In this document: piece by piece, positions 5,466 through 7,689 of the stretch
How the letters are laid out: each line of letters begins with the position of its first letter
Position numbering within the stretch: position 1 is the first letter of the stretch
NCBI GenBank assembly: GCA_013696185.1
Contig: JACCZA010000164.1
Span: 1 to 7,689, forward strand
Length of the DNA stretch: 7,689 nucleotides
DNA from: Actinomycetota bacterium
Lineage (GTDB): Bacteria > Actinomycetota > Thermoleophilia > Gaiellales > Gaiellaceae
Direction: 5' to 3'
Notes under the pieces: model-generated
Told to the model about the DNA's origin: nothing
The model's input: the letters and a program-made list of their open reading frames with translations, nothing else
The model's database searches: none
Translations under genes and position numbers: made by a program

Positions 5466-6488
5466 GTGAGGAGCTTTCTCTCGCCGGGGCGACTCGGCGC
5501 GGTGGTCCTGCTTCTGCTCGCGGTGACCGCCGGCGTCCTCTTCCTCGCCCCGGCGAGCGACACCTACATCTTCCTGCCCGACGAGGCGCATCCGGTCGCG
5601 CCGCTGATCAGCGTCGAGGGCGGCAAGGGAGCCGACGGGGCGCCGGGCGGCATCTACTACCTCGACGTGATCGTGCGCCGCGCGACGCTCCTGGAGCGCC
5701 TGATCCCGAGCCTGCGCAAGGGCTCGGATCTCGTTCCGGCCGAGGCGATCAATCCGTCGGGCGTGAGCGATGAGGTGCGCCGGCAGAGCAGCCTGCGCCA
5801 GATGACGCGCTCGCAGGTGGTCGCGGCAGCCGTCGCCCTGCGCGAGCTCGGCTACGAGGTGACGGCGCGGCCGACCGGGGCGCTCATCGTCGAGATCGTG
5901 CCCGACGCGCCCGCCGACGGGAAGCTGCAGCCGACCGACATCGTGACCGACCTCGACGGCAACCGGGTACGCGGCCCCGCCGATCTGCGCCGGCTGCTCC
6001 GCCGCAAGCCTCCGGGCTCGAGCGTCACGCTCACCGTCCGCCGCGGCGGCGAGGTGACGGAGGTCTCGCTCGTGACGGCGCGTGATCCCCGCGAGCGCAG
6101 CCGGCCGGTGATCGGCGTCTTGCCCGAGCAGGCCACCGACGTTCGCCTGCCGATCGACGTGCGGATCGACACGAACAAGGTCGGCGGCCCCTCCGCCGGG
6201 CTCGCGTTCGCGCTCGACGTGCTGGAGGAGCTCGGTCGAGACGTGGATCGCGGCTACAAGGTCGCCGTGACGGGCGCGATCGACCTCGACGGCGCCGTCC
6301 TCCCCATCGGTGGAGTGCGCCAGAAGACGATCGGTGCGCGCCGGAGCGGCGTCGACGTCATGCTCGTGCCGGCCGGCGAGAACGCGGCCGAGGCGAGACG
6401 CCACGCGGGCGGCCTGCGAGTCATCCCCGTCGGCACCTTCCGGCAGGCGATCCAGAAGCTCGCCGCCCTGCCTGCGCGGGCTGCCTGA
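5466..6488 (+). CDS. Membrane-anchored PDZ-Lon-like (S16) protease, YlbL family
   Basis: A 340-residue serine protease facing outside the membrane. Residues 9-29 form one hydrophobic segment after a short basic N-terminus (signal anchor). Residues 45-135 are the family's N-terminal region, about 137-205 a PDZ domain (VEIVPDAPADGKLQPTDIV and following), and 225-335 the Lon-type S16 domain. The Ser-Lys dyad is complete: S243 in GGPSAGL and K287 in GGVRQK, 44 residues apart, close to Lon. There is no AAA+ ATPase domain, so it acts without ATP. B. subtilis YlbL is known to help degrade the division inhibitor YneA; the substrate here is unknown. The GTG is chosen for its -10 box 6 nt upstream and because the membrane segment follows directly. 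Nothing in it suggests a TCA role. Confidence 0.9.
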   Translation: MRSFLSPGRLGAVVLLLLAVTAGVLFLAPASDTYIFLPDEAHPVAPLISVEGGKGADGAPGGIYYLDVIVRRATLLERLIPSLRKGSDLVPAEAINPSGVSDEVRRQSSLRQMTRSQVVAAAVALRELGYEVTARPTGALIVEIVPDAPADGKLQPTDIVTDLDGNRVRGPADLRRLLRRKPPGSSVTLTVRRGGEVTEVSLVTARDPRERSRPVIGVLPEQATDVRLPIDVRIDTNKVGGPSAGLAFALDVLEELGRDVDRGYKVAVTGAIDLDGAVLPIGGVRQKTIGARRSGVDVMLVPAGENAAEARRHAGGLRVIPVGTFRQAIQKLAALPARAA

Positions 6489-6501
6489 GGGGAGCTCGAG
6501 C

Positions 6502-6520
6502 CCGGTCCCGAATGGGCCGG
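6502..6520 (+). terminator. Possible hairpin terminator after the PDZ protease
   Basis: CCGG-T-CCC (6502-6509) pairs with GGGCCGG (6514-6520) around a GAAT loop, giving 7 bp with one bulged T. It lies 13 nt after the protease stop. The following bases (AAATTG) are not a U tract, so termination is only suggested by position. The rest of the spacer to 6624 shows no clear promoter. Confidence 0.35.
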
Positions 6521-6624
6521 AAATTGCGTCGGTTTCGTGAACGGCGGGGTTGATCGCCTCTCCGCCCCGACGGAAGATCACCGCCGTCCGGACAGCCGCA
6601 AGACGAGGAGCTGGATCTCAAGCG

Positions 6625-6810
6625 ATGCGCAAACACGTGAATGTGTCCTGCAACGACTGCTATTTCCGCCGCGCCGGCCTGTGCGCGCTTCCGGGCGAGA
6701 ACGTCTGCCCGACCTTTCGCGCGCACGCTCGCGGCTCCCTCGCGCCGCCGCTGCAGCCCCGCCTCGTGCCGAGGGCACTGCGCGAGCTGGCCGGGCACGC
6801 CGCCTCCTGA
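6625..6810 (+). CDS. 61-residue four-cysteine protein, probable metal-binding
   Basis: A small basic protein with the pattern CxxC-x7-C-x7-C: C9, C12, C20 and C28, in the contexts SCNDCYFRR, GLCAL and NVCPTFR. Four cysteines so arranged could bind zinc or an Fe-S cluster; neither can be told from sequence. The remainder (33-61) is Pro/Arg-rich with a short C-terminal helix. I recall similar small CPTFR-type hypothetical proteins in actinobacteria but no function for them. The ATG at 6625 is chosen because the MRKHVNV segment leads straight into the motif. A purine-rich GAGGAG lies 14 nt upstream, too far for an ideal ribosome site. A TTG at 6550 would add 25 low-complexity residues and seems less likely. 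It converges on sucD with only 22 nt between stop codons. Confidence 0.7.
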   Translation: MRKHVNVSCNDCYFRRAGLCALPGENVCPTFRAHARGSLAPPLQPRLVPRALRELAGHAAS

Positions 6811-6832
6811 GCCAGACCCTGCGGGCTCGGGC

Positions 6833-7689
6833 CTACGCGCCCGTGCCGACGAGCTCGGCGACGAGGCTCGACACCTCGGTCGGCGAGGTCCCGACGCGGA
6901 CGCCGCAGCTCTCGAGTGTCTCCTTCTTCGCCTGGGCGGTGCCGGCGGAGCCCGAGATGATCGCGCCGGCGTGGCCCATCGTCTTGCCTGGCGGCGCCGT
7001 GAAGCCCGCGATGTAGGCAACGACCGGCTTCGTCATCCGCTCCGCGATGAAGCGGGCGGCCTTCTCCTCCTCGTCGCCGCCGATCTCCCCCACCATCACG
7101 ACCGACTCGGTCTCGGGATCGGACTCGAACCGCTCGAGGATGTCGATGAAGGACGAGCCGACGACCGGGTCGCCGCCGATGCCGACGATCGTCGAGTTGC
7201 CCAGCCCGAGCTGCGTCAGCTCGTGGCCGATCTGGTAGGTCAGCGTCCCCGAGCGCGAGACGAGGCCGATCGAGCCCTCGCGGAAGATCGTGGCCGGGAT
7301 GATGCCGACGTTCGCCTTGCCCGGCGACAGCGCGCCCGGACAGTTCGGGCCGATCAGCGTGACGCCCCTCGGCCGGACGTAGGTGTAGACGCGCAGCATC
7401 TCGTGCGCCGGGATGTGCTCGGCGATCGCGATCACCGTGCCGATGCCCGCGTCGACCGCCTCGTAGATGGCGTCCACGGCGAAGCGGCCCGGCACGAAGC
7501 CGATCGCCGTGTTGGCGCCCGTCTCGTCGACCGCCTCGGCCACCGTGTCGAAGACCGGGATCCCCTCGACGTCCTGGCCGCCCTTGCCGGGCGTCACGCC
7601 CGCCACCACCTGCGTCCCGTAGGCGCGGTTGCGCAGGCCGTGGAAACGGCCCTCGCTCCCCGTCAGCGCCTGCACGAGGAGGCGGGTCT
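6833..7689 (-). CDS. sucD: Succinyl-CoA synthetase (ADP-forming) alpha subunit, 5' end outside window
   Basis: With SucB/SucC-type beta subunits it makes succinyl-CoA into succinate with ATP or GTP formation, the substrate-level phosphorylation step of the TCA cycle. The frame is open to the window edge. The GTG at 7675 is internal, since codons before it read TRLLVQ, the conserved start of mature SucD sequences, so only about seven or eight residues are missing. About 284 residues are visible. They show GVTPGKGG for CoA binding, IGPNCPG, SRSGTLTYQ, and the phospho-histidine loop GHAGAII (His at visible residue 239, equal to E. coli H246). The C-terminus (ELVGTGA) is complete. sucC is expected just beyond 7689, as in most sucCD operons, but cannot be seen. 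It is on the opposite strand from the four-Cys gene. Confidence 0.96.
   Translation of the reverse strand, partial: TRLLVQALTGSEGRFHGLRNRAYGTQVVAGVTPGKGGQDVEGIPVFDTVAEAVDETGANTAIGFVPGRFAVDAIYEAVDAGIGTVIAIAEHIPAHEMLRVYTYVRPRGVTLIGPNCPGALSPGKANVGIIPATIFREGSIGLVSRSGTLTYQIGHELTQLGLGNSTIVGIGGDPVVGSSFIDILERFESDPETESVVMVGEIGGDEEEKAARFIAERMTKPVVAYIAGFTAPPGKTMGHAGAIISGSAGTAQAKKETLESCGVRVGTSPTEVSSLVAELVGTGA

Noticed and set aside
5400..6581. 393-residue minus-strand open frame opposite the PDZ protease
   Set aside because: Shadow of a gene with a complete Ser-Lys dyad, membrane anchor and PDZ domain; composition is typical of antisense high-GC frames.

Overview
This is very GC-rich DNA, dense with genes and with GTG/TTG starts. 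Several genes look leaderless, with an actinobacterial TANNNT -10 box 6-8 nt before the start codon. The protein flavours point to a deep-branching, high-GC actinobacterium, possibly of the Thermoleophilia type: a CitA-like citrate synthase, a short isocitrate dehydrogenase, an LDH-like malate dehydrogenase and a YlbL-like PDZ/Lon protease. That lineage call is an inference from style and was not tested by a search.

Layout. Positions 1-801 (+) hold the C-terminal ~266 residues of a Xer tyrosine recombinase. A ~200-bp spacer (802-1001) carries several small palindromes. A minus-strand pair follows: citrate synthase (2590-1496), then a small HEAT-repeat protein (1499-1002) whose TTG start overlaps the citrate synthase stop. 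A 54-bp divergent promoter region (2591-2644) separates this pair from a plus-strand run of isocitrate dehydrogenase (2645-3736), malate dehydrogenase (3733-4665, GTGA overlap) and an atypical short-chain dehydrogenase (4676-5419). A membrane-anchored PDZ-S16 protease (5466-6488) has its own -10 box. A 61-residue four-cysteine protein (6625-6810) is next. It converges on sucD (7689-6833, minus strand), the succinyl-CoA synthetase alpha subunit, which runs off the window.

How it works together. Citrate synthase, isocitrate dehydrogenase, malate dehydrogenase and succinyl-CoA synthetase are four enzymes of the TCA cycle, so this is a TCA-cycle cluster read mainly from a single divergent promoter pair. 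Passengers of unknown role are the HEAT protein, the SDR with a degraded catalytic tetrad, and the four-Cys protein.

No defence system, prophage, transposase, CRISPR array, tRNA or rRNA was seen. The points most worth checking are the NADP-type cofactor residues of the isocitrate dehydrogenase, the H-S-S-R tetrad of the SDR, the Asp-to-Glu change in citrate synthase, the paired leaderless promoters, and the palindromes at 833-928. I do not see a clearly new multi-gene system.
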